Positions 52,347 through 61,436 of a stretch of 64,000 bases of DNA are shown piece by piece (position 1 is the stretch's first letter; every line of letters begins with the position of its first letter). This stretch comes from Streptomyces puniciscabiei (GTDB lineage Bacteria; Actinomycetota; Actinomycetes; Streptomycetales; Streptomycetaceae). Both the position numbers and the translations under genes were made by a program. Where the stretch lies: the NCBI RefSeq assembly GCF_006715785.1, contig NZ_VFNX01000002.1:620001-684000 (forward strand), written 5' to 3'. Below the pieces are notes generated by a model. That model saw only the letters and a list, made by a program, of their open reading frames with translations. It had not been told where the DNA came from and ran no database searches.

Positions 52347-53078
52347 ATGACTTCGCAGAAGACTGCTCTGATCACCGGCGCGAACAAGGGCATCGGCAAG
52401 GAAACGGCGCGCAGGCTCGCCGCCCTCGGCATCTCCGTGCTGATCGGCGCCCGCAACGCCGAGCGTGGCGAGGCGGCGGCCGAGGAGCTTCGCGCCGACG
52501 GCGCCGACGTACGGTTCGTACCGCTGGACGTCACCGACGAGACGTCGGTCCAGGCCGCCGCCCAGCACATCGACGCCACGTTCGGCCGCCTCGACATCCT
52601 CGTCAACAACGCCGCGATCGCCGCAGGACCGCAAAAACCGAGTGAAACCCCAGCCGCCACCGTCCGGCAGGTCTACGAGACCAACGTGTTCGGCGTCATC
52701 GCGGTGACCCACGCCATGCTCCCCCTGCTCCGCCGCTCCGCCGCCGCACGCATCGTCAACATGTCCAGCGAACTCGGCTCCCTCGCCCACCTGGCCGACC
52801 CGGGCAGCCCGTGGTCCGCCTACTCCTCGATCCTCCTCCCTTACTGCACCTCGAAGAGCGCGCTGAACGCGATCACCGTGCTCTACGCCGATGAACTGCG
52901 CGCCGAAGGGATCCTGGTCAACGCGGTGAGTCCCGGCTATTGCGCGACCGACCTCAACCGCCACACCGGGATGCGCACGGCGGAGGAGGGCGCGGCCGTG
53001 GCGGTTGACCTGGCGACGGCGGGCGAGGACGGCCCGACGGGCGCCCTTCTGGCCGAGAACGGGCCGATTCCCTGGTGA
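52347..53078 (+). CDS. Short-chain dehydrogenase/reductase (element cargo)
   Basis: 243 residues. The cofactor motif is ALITGANKGIGKETARRL (TGxxxGIG), with the acidic/basic choice RNAER favouring NADP(H). NNAAIAAG, the serine in IVNMSSELGSL and the catalytic tyrosine and lysine in LPYCTSKSALNAIT complete the classical SDR set. AVSPGYCATDLNRHTG follows. This resembles the carbonyl-reductase-like SDRs regulated by adjacent LysR genes. It is intact and lies within the Tn3-type element. Confidence 0.93.
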   Translation: MTSQKTALITGANKGIGKETARRLAALGISVLIGARNAERGEAAAEELRADGADVRFVPLDVTDETSVQAAAQHIDATFGRLDILVNNAAIAAGPQKPSETPAATVRQVYETNVFGVIAVTHAMLPLLRRSAAARIVNMSSELGSLAHLADPGSPWSAYSSILLPYCTSKSALNAITVLYADELRAEGILVNAVSPGYCATDLNRHTGMRTAEEGAAVAVDLATAGEDGPTGALLAENGPIPW

Positions 53079-53229
53079 GACCATGCCGCGCCGTGCCCGC
53101 CCGAAGCCTGCCGGAATGTCTTCAACCCCCGCCGTGACGATCACTGGCCTCTTGCGCGGCGCCCATCCCCACGGGCCTTACCCGTAGTTGGTGGGCGCAC
53201 AAGCCAAGACGGGCACGAGGCGATCAACT

Positions 53230-53430
53230 TCAGCTTCTCCTCCCGCCCGCCCCGCCCCGCCCCAGCAGCCGAGTGTCCATCAGGACGTCGAGCAGGTCCA
53301 GGGCGTCGTCCACCGAGGCGGTCTTCAGGCGCCGCACCGTGGCCGGCATCGTCGCGGTGTTGCGACTCTGCTCGGCAGCGAGCCGGCCGTAACGGAAGAC
53401 CTGGTCATCGGACAGGAAATCAACTGGCAT
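53230..53430 (-). pseudogene. Tn3-family transposase remnant (tnpA fragment)
   Basis: Minus-strand PVDFLSDDQVFRYGRLAAEQ is the start of a Tn3-type transposase (family members read FLSDEQ.ARYGRF). It is joined directly to TMPATVRRLKTASVDDALDL and LDVLMDTRLLGR, which in intact proteins lies several hundred residues later. A large in-frame internal deletion has removed the middle, and the catalytic DDE part is absent. The ATG at 53430 is 78 bp from the right inverted end, the normal position for tnpA. Confidence 0.75.
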
Positions 53431-53508
53431 GAGCCGGAACGCGGGGGCTGCTGAACAGGCCGAACTGCCCGAGTCACCGAACCGGTACCGAGATCACCGG
53501 TCTACCGC

Positions 53509-53538
53509 CAAAACCCGGACCGCTCCTCCCCGAAGGCC
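53509..53538 (-). repeat. Right terminal inverted repeat
   Basis: Reading inward on the minus strand this copy matches the left end at 29 of 30 positions. It is followed directly by the duplicated GTTCT at 53539-53543. Confidence 0.85.
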
Positions 53539-53543
53539 GTTCT
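53539..53543 (+). repeat. Target-site duplication, right copy
   Basis: GTTCT abuts the right inverted end and equals the bases just outside the left end. Confidence 0.8.
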
Positions 53544-53675
53544 CACGCCTGAACTCGTTGCTTCCCGCTTCTGGTCGGCGAGTCCTACCGGACGGTATAC
53601 AGACCCAGTCGAACGCGCGAGGGCCGCTCTCCGGTGCCGGCGTCGCGCGATGGAACGGTCTCAGGGGGAGGAACC

Positions 53676-54593
53676 ATGGCGAACGGCACACGTGCGGCGG
53701 GTGGGGCGAGAGGCCGGCGGGGAACCGCCGTACTGGGGGCGGCGCTGGGCGGATGCGTCCTCGTCGCGGCCGCCACCGCGCCGGCCTCCGCGCACTCCAC
53801 GGGACACGGCCACCGCATCGACTACGTCGCCCTCGGCGACTCCTACACCTCGGGCCCCGGCATCCCGCAGCAGGTGGACGCCAACTGCGCCCGGTCCGAC
53901 CGCAATTACCCCTCGCTGGTGGCAGACCGCCGTCAGGTGAGCACGTTCAACGATGTCAGCTGCGCCGGGGCGACGACCGCCGAGATGTGGCAGGCGCAGG
54001 GCACCAACGCGCCCCAGCTCGACGCCGTGCAACGGGACACGGACCTGGTGACGGTACAGATCGGCGGCAACGACGTCGGCTTCGGACCGATCATCAGCAC
54101 CTGTGCCCACCTGGCCGCCCAGGACCCGACGGGCGACCCCTGTGAGCGCTCGTACAAGGCGTCCGGCTACGACCGGTTGGCCCTCGCGATCGTGCAGACC
54201 GCGCCGAAGGTGGACCGGGTGCTGCGGGCCGTGCACGCGAGGGCGCCGCACGCGCGCGTGGTCGTCGTCGGCTATCCGGACCTGTTGCCCGACGACGGCA
54301 GCGGCTGCTTCCCGCAGGTGCCGTTCGCGCAGCAGGACTTCCCCTACCTCCGGGACACCGAGAAGCGGCTGAACCTGATGCTGCGCCTGGTGGCAGGGGT
54401 GAACCGGGCCGAGTACGTGGACACCTACGGCCCCACGGTCGGCCACGACATGTGCAAGGCACCCGCGGACCGCTGGATCGAACCGCTCCAGCCGGCCGCG
54501 CCCGCCGCCCCGGCGCATCCCAACGCCACGGGTGAGCAAGCCATGGCACAGGCGGTGCTGGACAGCCTGAACGAGGGCCGTGGCCGCGGCTGA
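53676..54593 (+). CDS. Secreted SGNH/GDSL lipase-esterase
   Basis: 305 residues. A signal peptide (GTAVLGAALGGCVLVAAATA to SAHS) precedes the SGNH blocks: YVALGDSYTSGPGIP (Ser), SCAGATTAEMW (Gly), VQIGGNDVGFGPI (Asn) and AHPNATGEQAMA (His). Cys pairs suggest disulfide bonds outside the cell. It is similar in layout to the Streptomyces secreted lipase/esterase group. GGGGAGGAA precedes ATG 53676. Confidence 0.92.
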   Translation: MANGTRAAGGARGRRGTAVLGAALGGCVLVAAATAPASAHSTGHGHRIDYVALGDSYTSGPGIPQQVDANCARSDRNYPSLVADRRQVSTFNDVSCAGATTAEMWQAQGTNAPQLDAVQRDTDLVTVQIGGNDVGFGPIISTCAHLAAQDPTGDPCERSYKASGYDRLALAIVQTAPKVDRVLRAVHARAPHARVVVVGYPDLLPDDGSGCFPQVPFAQQDFPYLRDTEKRLNLMLRLVAGVNRAEYVDTYGPTVGHDMCKAPADRWIEPLQPAAPAAPAHPNATGEQAMAQAVLDSLNEGRGRG

Positions 54594-55076
54594 TCCGGCC
54601 GGGCGGCATCCAGCGCGTGGCCGGGGCCCGGCCACGGCCACCAGGCCCGGCCGGGCGGCCCCCGCACCGCACCGGTCGGGACTGCGGGGCGCACCTGGCC
54701 CAGCCGGCGGCGCGGTCGCGTGGCGGGGCCGGACCGGGCCGCCGGCCTCGCATCCCACGGACGCGGTGGAACCGGCCGGACGGCCTCCAGGGCACCGCCG
54801 CCCCCCGTCCCGGACCTCACCTGGTCCCGGACGCGGCGCGACCGAGCACGGCACCCCTGGCAGACCGGCTGGGCGGCCTTCGTGGCGGAACCGGACCGGA
54901 CCGCGGGCGCACCAGGCCCGGCCGGCGCGGCCCCGTGGCGGAGCCGGCCCCGGTCGCGGGACCCGGTTGGTCGCGGATGCGGCCCGGCAGGGTGGCGTCC
55001 GTGGCCGCGGCGGAAGGGGTCGCGCGCGGCCGGTCATCCGCCCCGCCGCCCGAATGCCGCCGGCCCCCGGTGTCGC
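54594..55076. repeat. GC-rich non-coding region with imperfect direct repeats
   Basis: A 483-bp convergent spacer of over 80% GC by eye. A block near 54671-54740 (CGGGGCGCACCTGGCCCAGC, then GTGGCGGGGCCGGACCGG) reappears degenerately near 54891-54952 (GCGGGCGCACCAGGCCCGGC, then GTGGCGGAGCCGGCCCCGG), about 220 bp later. Shorter versions occur around 54624. No gene is supportable. Confidence 0.55.
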
Positions 55077-56717
55077 TCAGCCGCCGAGCGCGTTCAGCAC
55101 CACGGACCGGGCCTCCTCCTGTACCCGCGCGAGGTGGGCGGGGCCGAGGAAGGACTCGGCGTAGACCTTGTAGACGTCCTCGGTGCCCGAAGGGCGGGCC
55201 GCGAACCAGGCGTTGTCGGTGGTCACCTTGATGCCGCCGATCGCGGCGCCGTTGCCGGGTGCCTCGGTCAGAACGGCCGTGACGGTCTCCCCGGCGAGCG
55301 TGTCGGCGGTGACCTGGGCCGGTGACAACGTGCCGAGCAGTGCCTTCTGTTCGCGGGTCGCGGGCGCGTCGACGCGGGCGTAGGCGGGCTCGCCGAAGCG
55401 GGCCGTCAGGCCGGCGTAGTGCTCCGAGGGGGTCCGGTCCGTGACGGCCGTGATCTCGGAGGCGAGCAGGGCCAGGATGATGCCGTCCTTGTCGGTGGTC
55501 CACACCGAGCCGTCCCGGCGCAGGAAGGAGGCGCCGGCGGACTCCTCCCCACCGAACCCGATGGCACCGCCGACCAGTCCGTCCACGAACCACTTGAACC
55601 CGACCGGCACCTCGACGAGTTGGCGTCCGAGATCGGCGGCGACCCGGTCGATCATCGTGGAGGACACCAGGGTCTTGCCGATGCCGGCACCGGCGGGCCA
55701 CCGGTCGCGGTGACGGTACAGGTAGGAGATGGCGACCGCGAGGTAGTGGTTGGGGTTCATCAGGCCCGCGTCCGGGGTGACGATGCCGTGCCGGTCCGCG
55801 TCGGCGTCGTTGCCGGTGGCGATGCGGAACCGGTCGCGCTGCTCGATGAGGGAGGCCATCGCGTACGGCGAGGAGCAGTCCATGCGGATCCGGCCGTCCC
55901 AGTCCAGCGTCATGAACCGCCAGGTGGGATCGGTGTGCGGGTTGACCACCGTGAGGTCGATGCCGTGCTGTTCGGCGATGCGTCCCCAGTAGGCGACGGA
56001 GGCCCCGCCGAGCGGGTCGGCGCCGATGCGCACCCCGGCCGCGCGGATCGCGTCCAGGTCCAGCACGCTCGGCAGATCGTCGACGTAGGCGCCGAGGAAG
56101 TCGTACCGCCCGGTGGTGTCCGCGGCGAGGGCCTGCGGGTAGGGCACCCGGCGTACGTCCTTCAGCCCGCCGGTGATGATCTCGTTGGCCCGGTCCTGGA
56201 TGCGGGAGGTGGCGTCGGAGGGCGCCGGGCCGCCGCTCGGCGGGTTGTACTTGAAGCCGCCGTCGGCCGGCGGGTTGTGCGAGGGGGTGACGACCACACC
56301 GTCGGCGAGGCCGGAGGTGCGGCCCCGGTTGTGGGTGAGGATCGCGTGCGAGACGGCGGGGGTGGGCGTGTAGCCGTCCGCGCTGTCGATGAGCACCGTG
56401 ACGCCGTTGGCGGCGAACACCTCCAGTGCGGTGACCTTCGCGGGCTCGGACAGGGCATGGGTGTCGGCGCCGAGGAACAGGGGGCCGTTCGTGCCCTGGG
56501 CCGCGCGGTACTCGCAGATGGCCTGGCTGGTGGCGGCGATGTGGTCCTCGTTGAAGGCGCTCGCCAGGGACGAACCCCGGTGCCCGGAGGTGCCGAACGC
56601 CACCCGCTGCGCCGGGTCGGCCGGGTCCGGGTGCAGTGCGTAGTACGCCGTGACCAGCCGGGCCACGTCGACAAGGTCCTCGGGACCGGCCGGCCGGCCG
56701 GCTCGCTCGTGCGGCAT
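55077..56717 (-). CDS. pgm: Phosphoglucomutase (alpha-D-glucose phosphate-specific)
   Basis: 546 residues. The substrate and active-site motifs are [40 protein letters not shown] (phosphoserine), metal-binding [42 protein letters not shown] and the phosphate-binding [17 protein letters not shown]. It interconverts glucose 1-phosphate and glucose 6-phosphate for glycogen, trehalose and wall precursors. Length and motifs are complete. Confidence 0.97.
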   Translation of the reverse strand: MPHERAGRPAGPEDLVDVARLVTAYYALHPDPADPAQRVAFGTSGHRGSSLASAFNEDHIAATSQAICEYRAAQGTNGPLFLGADTHALSEPAKVTALEVFAANGVTVLIDSADGYTPTPAVSHAILTHNRGRTSGLADGVVVTPSHNPPADGGFKYNPPSGGPAPSDATSRIQDRANEIITGGLKDVRRVPYPQALAADTTGRYDFLGAYVDDLPSVLDLDAIRAAGVRIGADPLGGASVAYWGRIAEQHGIDLTVVNPHTDPTWRFMTLDWDGRIRMDCSSPYAMASLIEQRDRFRIATGNDADADRHGIVTPDAGLMNPNHYLAVAISYLYRHRDRWPAGAGIGKTLVSSTMIDRVAADLGRQLVEVPVGFKWFVDGLVGGAIGFGGEESAGASFLRRDGSVWTTDKDGIILALLASEITAVTDRTPSEHYAGLTARFGEPAYARVDAPATREQKALLGTLSPAQVTADTLAGETVTAVLTEAPGNGAAIGGIKVTTDNAWFAARPSGTEDVYKVYAESFLGPAHLARVQEEARSVVLNALGG

Positions 56718-56876
56718 GAGTCCGTTCCTCCGCGTCGTCGGATCGATCCCTCACCGCCCATCTTTCCTCGTCAGGGCCCTGACATGCGAGTGCGCCCCGC
56801 CTGATGATCCGGTCCTTCGATCTTCGCGCTGCCCTGCCGCCCGTGCTGGGCGCCCAGCACAGACAGGTCTGTCCCC

Positions 56877-57497
56877 GTGACCGGTTCCGTCGCCAAGGCT
56901 CCTTGGTTCTTCGCGCGTTGCGCCCAGTTCGCCGTGCCGGCGGCGGCCGGTGGCGAACTCGTCCGGGCGCCGACGGTCCGTGCTCATCTGCTGCATCCGT
57001 CGACGACCACGGCCTCCGATTCCGCCCGGGCCTCGATGATCTTCGCGTGCGTGATGACGGCGGCGATCGTGCTGTTCCTCCTCTGGTTCGCCCGCTGCCG
57101 GCGCAACGCGGAACTGCTCTCGCCCGGCCGGGTTCCCGGTTCCGTCACCTGGGCGGTCCTGGCCTGGCTGATACCGGTGCTCAACCTCTGGGTGCCGCGC
57201 GGGCTCGTGCGGGACATGCACCGCGCGAGCGCGCCCGACGGCACGGACGCGGGCCGCGGGGACCTGCTCGTGAACGTGTGGTGGGGGGCCTGGGTCGGGC
57301 ACGGGGCAGTGTCCCTGCTGGGCGCGCACCTGGGCGGCGGCACCCCGCTCCCGCCGCTGGTGGCGGCGGAAGGCCTCGACCTGCTTGCCGCCGTCCTGGC
57401 GACCGTCGTGATCCAGCGGAGCACGGTGCGGCAGGCCGCCGGGCTCGGCGCGGGGCCTCAGGTGCCCACGCCCGTCGACCTGCCGCACGCCTCGTGA
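56877..57497 (+). CDS. DUF4328-family membrane protein
   Basis: 206 residues from GTG 56877. After a leader it has SMIFACVMTAAIVLFLLWFA, RCRRNAELLSPGRVPGSVTW, AVLAWLIPVLNLWVPRGLVR and more spans near VNVWWGAWVGHGAVSLLG and DLLAAVLATVVIQRSTVRQA. The WxxR.RRNAE and P..NLW.P motifs are typical of DUF4328. The function is unknown. It converges on the chitosanase gene with an 11-bp gap. Confidence 0.8.
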   Translation: MTGSVAKAPWFFARCAQFAVPAAAGGELVRAPTVRAHLLHPSTTTASDSARASMIFACVMTAAIVLFLLWFARCRRNAELLSPGRVPGSVTWAVLAWLIPVLNLWVPRGLVRDMHRASAPDGTDAGRGDLLVNVWWGAWVGHGAVSLLGAHLGGGTPLPPLVAAEGLDLLAAVLATVVIQRSTVRQAAGLGAGPQVPTPVDLPHAS

Positions 57498-57507
57498 CAC
57501 CGGCGCG

Positions 57508-58350
57508 TCAGCCGATGTGGTAGCTGTCCCCGTACACCTTCCAGTCGAGCGGGGTGTTCAGGTCGAGGTTGCCCTTGCGCAGGAAGACCCGCTGCTCGGT
57601 GTCGACACGGCTGGTGTCACTGTGCGCCTCCTCCTGCTTCATGGCCCACACCCGGGCGTCGAGGAAGGCGTTGAGGTAGGTCTTCTCGTCGCCGCCCTGC
57701 GCCGGTGGCTTGGCGCTGCGCAGGGCCCGCTTGCGGATGTTGCGGAAGCTGGTCGGGTCGTCGCCGTCGCCGTGCATGACGATGGCGTCGTAGTAGCAGA
57801 ACTGGCCGAGGGCGCGCAGGCCGTCGGCCTTGCCCTGGGCGACCGCGGGGTTGAAGTAGACGCGGTCGCGTTCGTCGTTCTGGCACTGCTGGAACACGGT
57901 GTCCTGGGCGGCCTTGCGCCAGTCCTTGGGGAAGTTCGGGTCCAGGCCCTCGTGGGAGTCGCTGCCGTTGACCTTGCGCAGGGCGGGCAGGTACTTGGCG
58001 AGGACGTTGCCCGGCTCGCGGTCGGCGTAGAGCTGGACGAGGTCGAGCATGTCGCCGGTGCCGGAACAGAAGCCGATGATGCCGGCGGTGTATCCGCGGC
58101 CGTCGCCGATGTCCTCGATGTACTTGTACTGGGCCTTCCAGTCGAGCGAGGAGTTCTCCGCGCTCGACACCAGTTCCATGGCGATCTCCTTCTTCGCCGG
58201 GTCGTCGAGGCCCGACGCCTTCGCCGGTGCGGCGGTCGCGCGCTGGGGCGCGAGCAGGGCACCCGAGGCGGCGGTGGCGCCGAGCAGGGCGACGACGGTC
58301 CGGCGGGATATGCGGGCGGGGGGTGGTGTCTCGCGGTCTGTGTTCACCAC
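57508..58350 (-). CDS. Secreted GH46 endo-chitosanase
   Basis: 280 residues. A twin-arginine signal (RISRRTVVALLGATAASGAL) is followed by the mature enzyme. The acid/base Glu65 is in SSAENSSLDW and the second carboxylate Asp83 in IGDGRGYTAGIIGF, 18 residues apart as in characterised Streptomyces GH46 enzymes. WKAQYKYIEDI and FPKDWRKAAQ support the fold. It cleaves chitosan outside the cell. A CsnR-type operator lies 62 bp upstream of the start. Confidence 0.96.
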   Translation of the reverse strand: MVNTDRETPPPARISRRTVVALLGATAASGALLAPQRATAAPAKASGLDDPAKKEIAMELVSSAENSSLDWKAQYKYIEDIGDGRGYTAGIIGFCSGTGDMLDLVQLYADREPGNVLAKYLPALRKVNGSDSHEGLDPNFPKDWRKAAQDTVFQQCQNDERDRVYFNPAVAQGKADGLRALGQFCYYDAIVMHGDGDDPTSFRNIRKRALRSAKPPAQGGDEKTYLNAFLDARVWAMKQEEAHSDTSRVDTEQRVFLRKGNLDLNTPLDWKVYGDSYHIG

Positions 58351-58411
58351 AGGGCTCCAAGCGGGAGTGGGGGGTGGGCAGTTGGTCCGTGCGGTCCGCG
58401 CCGGACACTGG

Positions 58412-58426
58412 TAGGAAAGTTTCCTA
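58412..58426. promoter_or_regulatory. CsnR-type operator upstream of chitosanase
   Basis: TAGGAAAGTTTCCTA is a 15-bp palindrome that matches the core of the chitosanase repressor site known from Streptomyces lividans (TTAGGAAASTTTCCTAA as I recall). The repressor, a ROK-family protein, is not encoded in this window. Confidence 0.88.
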
Positions 58427-58507
58427 TCAAACCCTGCGGCGCTCGGTAACCAGGCTCGCGAGAAGTTCGTACGATCGAACGAGGACGTACCCGGGACCGG
58501 GCGTGCC

Positions 58508-60052
58508 TCAGGTGTGCCGCGCCCCGTCCCGCTGCCGCACGAGGCTGTACAACTCCCGTGACACGGTGATCAGTTCGCGCCGCTCCTCCCGTGAACCGAC
58601 CATCGGCTGCGAACCCTTGAGCGGCACCTGGGCGGTCTCGGGCAGGAACTTCACCGTCAGCAGGCCGATCACCCCGGCCAGCATCACGTAGTAGGCCGGC
58701 ATCAGGTCGTCACCGGTGGCCGTGACCAGCGCGGCGGTCACGAGGGGGGTGGTGCCGCCGAAGGCGGAGACGGCGACGTTGAAGCCGATGCCCATCGCCG
58801 CGTAGCGGACGGCGGTCGGGAAGAGGGCGGGCAGCGTGGCCGCGCTCGGCGCGGCGAAGCAGGCCAGCAGAGTGGCCAGCAGCAGGACGCCGAGCACGGG
58901 CGGCCAGGTGCCGTGCGCCTTGATCAGCAGGAAGGCGGGCACCGCCAGCACGATCATCGCGGCGGCGGCGACGGCGTAGACCGGCCGCCGGCCGACGCGG
59001 TCGCTGAGCCGGCCGAGGAAGGTGATCAGTACGACGATCCACAGCATGCCGACGAGCACCAGGAGGTCCGCGGAGCCGCTGGAGCGGTGCAGCACCTCGG
59101 TCTGATAGGTCGGCAGATAGCCGGTGACCATGTAGTTGGTGACGTTGTACAGCAGCACCAGCCCCATGCAGACCAGCAGCTCTCCCCAGTGGCTGCGGAT
59201 GATGTCCTTGAACTCGCTGCCCGCCGACTTCTGCGCCAGGGCCTTCTCGTGCTCGTCCAGCTGCTGCTGGAAGGCCGGGGACTCCTCCAGCCTGAGCCGC
59301 ATGTAGAGACCGATCACCCCGAGCGGTCCGGCGATCAGGAACGGGACGCGCCAGCCCCAGGACAGCATCTGAGTGTCCGTCAGGGCCAGGTTGAGCAGGG
59401 TGACCAGGGCCGAACCGAGGGCATAGCCGACGAACGTGCCGAAGTCGAGCCAGCTGGAGAGGAAGCCGCGCCTGCGGTCCGGCGAGTACTCGGCGACGAA
59501 GGTGGTCGCACCGCCGTACTCACCGCCGGTGGAGAAGCCCTGGACCATACGGGCCAGCAGGAGCAGCACGGGCGCGGCGATGCCGATCGTGCCGTACCCG
59601 GGGATGACGCCGATGGCAAAGGTGCCGATCGCCATCATGATCATGGTGGTGGCGAGCACCTTCTGCCGGCCGATCCGGTCGCCGAGCGGCCCGAAGACCA
59701 GGCCGCCGAGCGGCCGGACGACGAAGGCGGCGGCGAAGGTCGCGAAGGAGGAGATGACCTGCGCGGCCGGGGAGGCGCCGGGGAAGAACACCTTGCCGAT
59801 GGTGGCGGCCAGGTAGCTGTAGACACCGAAGTCGAACCACTCCATGCAGTTCCCGAGGGCGGAGGCACCCACGGCGCGCCGGAGCAGCGGCGGCTCGACG
59901 ACCTGGACGTCGTCCTCGCCGAAGGCGCGGCGGTCGCGGCGGAGCCTGCGGGTCAGCTCCTCGCGCACCTGGCGCGGCAGCCGTACCACGGCCTGCGGCA
60001 TCCGCGGGCCGCCCCGGCTCTCCCGCCGCCCGTCCGAACCGGCACCGCTCAC
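58508..60052 (-). CDS. Metabolite:H+ symporter-type MFS permease (ProP/ShiA-like)
   Basis: 514 residues from GTG 60052, which sits behind AAGGAGGGG; this start is better placed than the ATG at 60001. The N-terminal motif NCMEWFDFGVYSYLAATIGK, then VVRPLGGLVFGPLGDRIGRQ, RMVQGFSTGGEYGGATTFVA and FLGRLSDRVGRRPVYAVAAA, are typical of the metabolite:H+ symporter subfamily that imports osmolytes and dicarboxylates. The substrate is uncertain. It is upstream of chitosanase on the same strand but separated by that gene's own operator. Confidence 0.92.
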   Translation of the reverse strand: MSGAGSDGRRESRGGPRMPQAVVRLPRQVREELTRRLRRDRRAFGEDDVQVVEPPLLRRAVGASALGNCMEWFDFGVYSYLAATIGKVFFPGASPAAQVISSFATFAAAFVVRPLGGLVFGPLGDRIGRQKVLATTMIMMAIGTFAIGVIPGYGTIGIAAPVLLLLARMVQGFSTGGEYGGATTFVAEYSPDRRRGFLSSWLDFGTFVGYALGSALVTLLNLALTDTQMLSWGWRVPFLIAGPLGVIGLYMRLRLEESPAFQQQLDEHEKALAQKSAGSEFKDIIRSHWGELLVCMGLVLLYNVTNYMVTGYLPTYQTEVLHRSSGSADLLVLVGMLWIVVLITFLGRLSDRVGRRPVYAVAAAAMIVLAVPAFLLIKAHGTWPPVLGVLLLATLLACFAAPSAATLPALFPTAVRYAAMGIGFNVAVSAFGGTTPLVTAALVTATGDDLMPAYYVMLAGVIGLLTVKFLPETAQVPLKGSQPMVGSREERRELITVSRELYSLVRQRDGARHT

Positions 60053-60230
60053 CAGCCCCTCCTTCCGTTGCCCACCGGTCACCGCCTGCCCCCATGGCCG
60101 ATTCAGAAACGGAACCGCTCAATCCCATCCGGTACGGCGGTTGGACTTGCGGTGGCGCGCGGGCGCAGGGTGGACGGGCCCGTCCGTACCCGGAGGGGCG
60201 ACCGCCACGGCACCACCCGGAGAGAACCCG

Positions 60231-61274
60231 ATGACCCACGTCGCGGACCCCGCACGCTACGACGGCACCATGCGCTACCGCCGCACCGGCCGCTCGGGGC
60301 TGGACCTGCCCGTCCTGTCCCTGGGCTACTGGCACAACTTCGGTGACGACCGTCCCTTCGAGACCCAGCGCGAGATCGCCCTGCGCGCCTTCGACCTCGG
60401 GATCACCCACCACGACCTGGCCAACAACTACGGCCCGCCGTACGGCGCGGCCGAGCTGAACTTCGGCCGGCTGCTGCAGCGGGACCTCGCTCCGTACCGG
60501 GACGAGCTGGTGATCTCCACCAAGGCCGGCTGGGACATGTGGCCCGGCCCCTACGGGCAGGGCGGCGGTTCCCGGAAGTACGTGCTGGCCTCGCTGGACC
60601 AGTCGCTGCGCCGGATGGGCGTGGATTACGTGGACATCTTCTACTCCCACCGGCTGGACGCGAGCACGCCGCTGGAGGAGACGATGGGGGCGCTCGACAC
60701 CGCCGTGCGCCAGGGCAAGGCGCTGTACGTCGGCATCTCCTCCTACGACGCCGAGCGCACCCGGCAGGCGGCGGCGATCCTGCGGGAGCTCGGCACCCCC
60801 CTGCTGATCCACCAGCCGTCGTACAGCATGCTCAACCGCTGGATCGAGACCGACGGCCTGCTGGACGCGGCCGAGGAGGAGGGCTTCGGGGTCATCGGCT
60901 TCACGGCCCTCGCCCAGGGCCTGCTGACCGGCCGCTACCTGGAGGGCGTGCCGCAGGACTCGCGGGCGGCCCGCGGCACGTCCTTCGACGCCTCCTGGCT
61001 GACGGACGACATGCTGCGGCGGCTGCGCGCCCTGAACGACATCGCGGCGCGGCGCGGTCAGACGCTGGCGCAGATGGCACTGGCCTGGGCGCTGCGCGAC
61101 GAGCGGGTGACGTCGCTCGTCATCGGCGCCTCCCGCACGGAGCAGCTGGAGCAGAACGTCGCCGCGCTGGAGAACCTGCGGTTCGACGCGGAGGAACTGG
61201 CCGAGATCGACAAGTACGCGACCGAGGGCGGCGTGGACCTGTGGCGGGAGGCGCGGCTGGGCCAGGTGGGGTGA
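60231..61274 (+). CDS. Aldo/keto reductase (YghZ-like)
   Basis: 347 residues. The fold and active-site motifs are YRRTGRSGLDLPVLSLGYWH, ITHHDLANNYGPPYGAAELN (catalytic Asp and Tyr), VISTKAGWDMWPGPYGQGG, YVDIFYSHRLDASTPLEETM and the cofactor-binding VTSLVIGASRTEQLEQNVAA. It matches the NADPH-dependent L-glyceraldehyde 3-phosphate reductase-like group. It is divergent from the symporter. Confidence 0.93.
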   Translation: MTHVADPARYDGTMRYRRTGRSGLDLPVLSLGYWHNFGDDRPFETQREIALRAFDLGITHHDLANNYGPPYGAAELNFGRLLQRDLAPYRDELVISTKAGWDMWPGPYGQGGGSRKYVLASLDQSLRRMGVDYVDIFYSHRLDASTPLEETMGALDTAVRQGKALYVGISSYDAERTRQAAAILRELGTPLLIHQPSYSMLNRWIETDGLLDAAEEEGFGVIGFTALAQGLLTGRYLEGVPQDSRAARGTSFDASWLTDDMLRRLRALNDIAARRGQTLAQMALAWALRDERVTSLVIGASRTEQLEQNVAALENLRFDAEELAEIDKYATEGGVDLWREARLGQVG

Positions 61275-61436
61275 CCCGGCCGCCCGGCGCTCCCGGAGGG
61301 AGGGTGGCACTCGGTGACACGCGCTATGGACAATAGGAATAAAGCCGACATAATGGATGTCATAGGGACAGCGTTGTCAGCGCGGACGACAGCGCCCTCA
61401 CGTTGACTCGCGACTTCCAAGGAGCCGCTTCCCCTC
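61275..61436. promoter_or_regulatory. AT-rich leader of the 51-aa zinc-ribbon gene
   Basis: Within this 162-bp leader, 61325-61370 is unusually AT-rich (CAATAGGAATAAAG, CATAATGG) and contains the inverted repeat GACAT-AATGG-ATGTC. GCGTTGTC (61371-61378) can pair with GACAGCGC (61388-61395). It probably holds the promoter and a small 5' hairpin. Confidence 0.5.

Larger units (their letters stand above)
50992..53538. mobile_element. Tn3-type non-autonomous element fossil carrying LysR and SDR genes
   Basis: The 2,547-bp unit is bounded by inverted ends that match at 29 of 30 positions: GGCCTTCGGGGAGGA, one variable base (C left, G right), then CGGTCCGGGTTTTG. It is flanked by the direct repeat GTTCT. 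Inside are a frameshifted serine resolvase remnant next to the left end, an intact LysR gene, a divergent intact short-chain dehydrogenase, and an N-terminal fragment of a Tn3-type transposase near the right end. The ends, the 5-bp duplication and the two gene remnants together identify a Tn3-family derivative. It can no longer move itself but might be mobilised by a related transposase. Confidence 0.82.

Noticed and set aside
51021..53430. Intact Tn3 transposon
   Set aside because: Both the resolvase and the transposase are fragmentary, so the element cannot move on its own.
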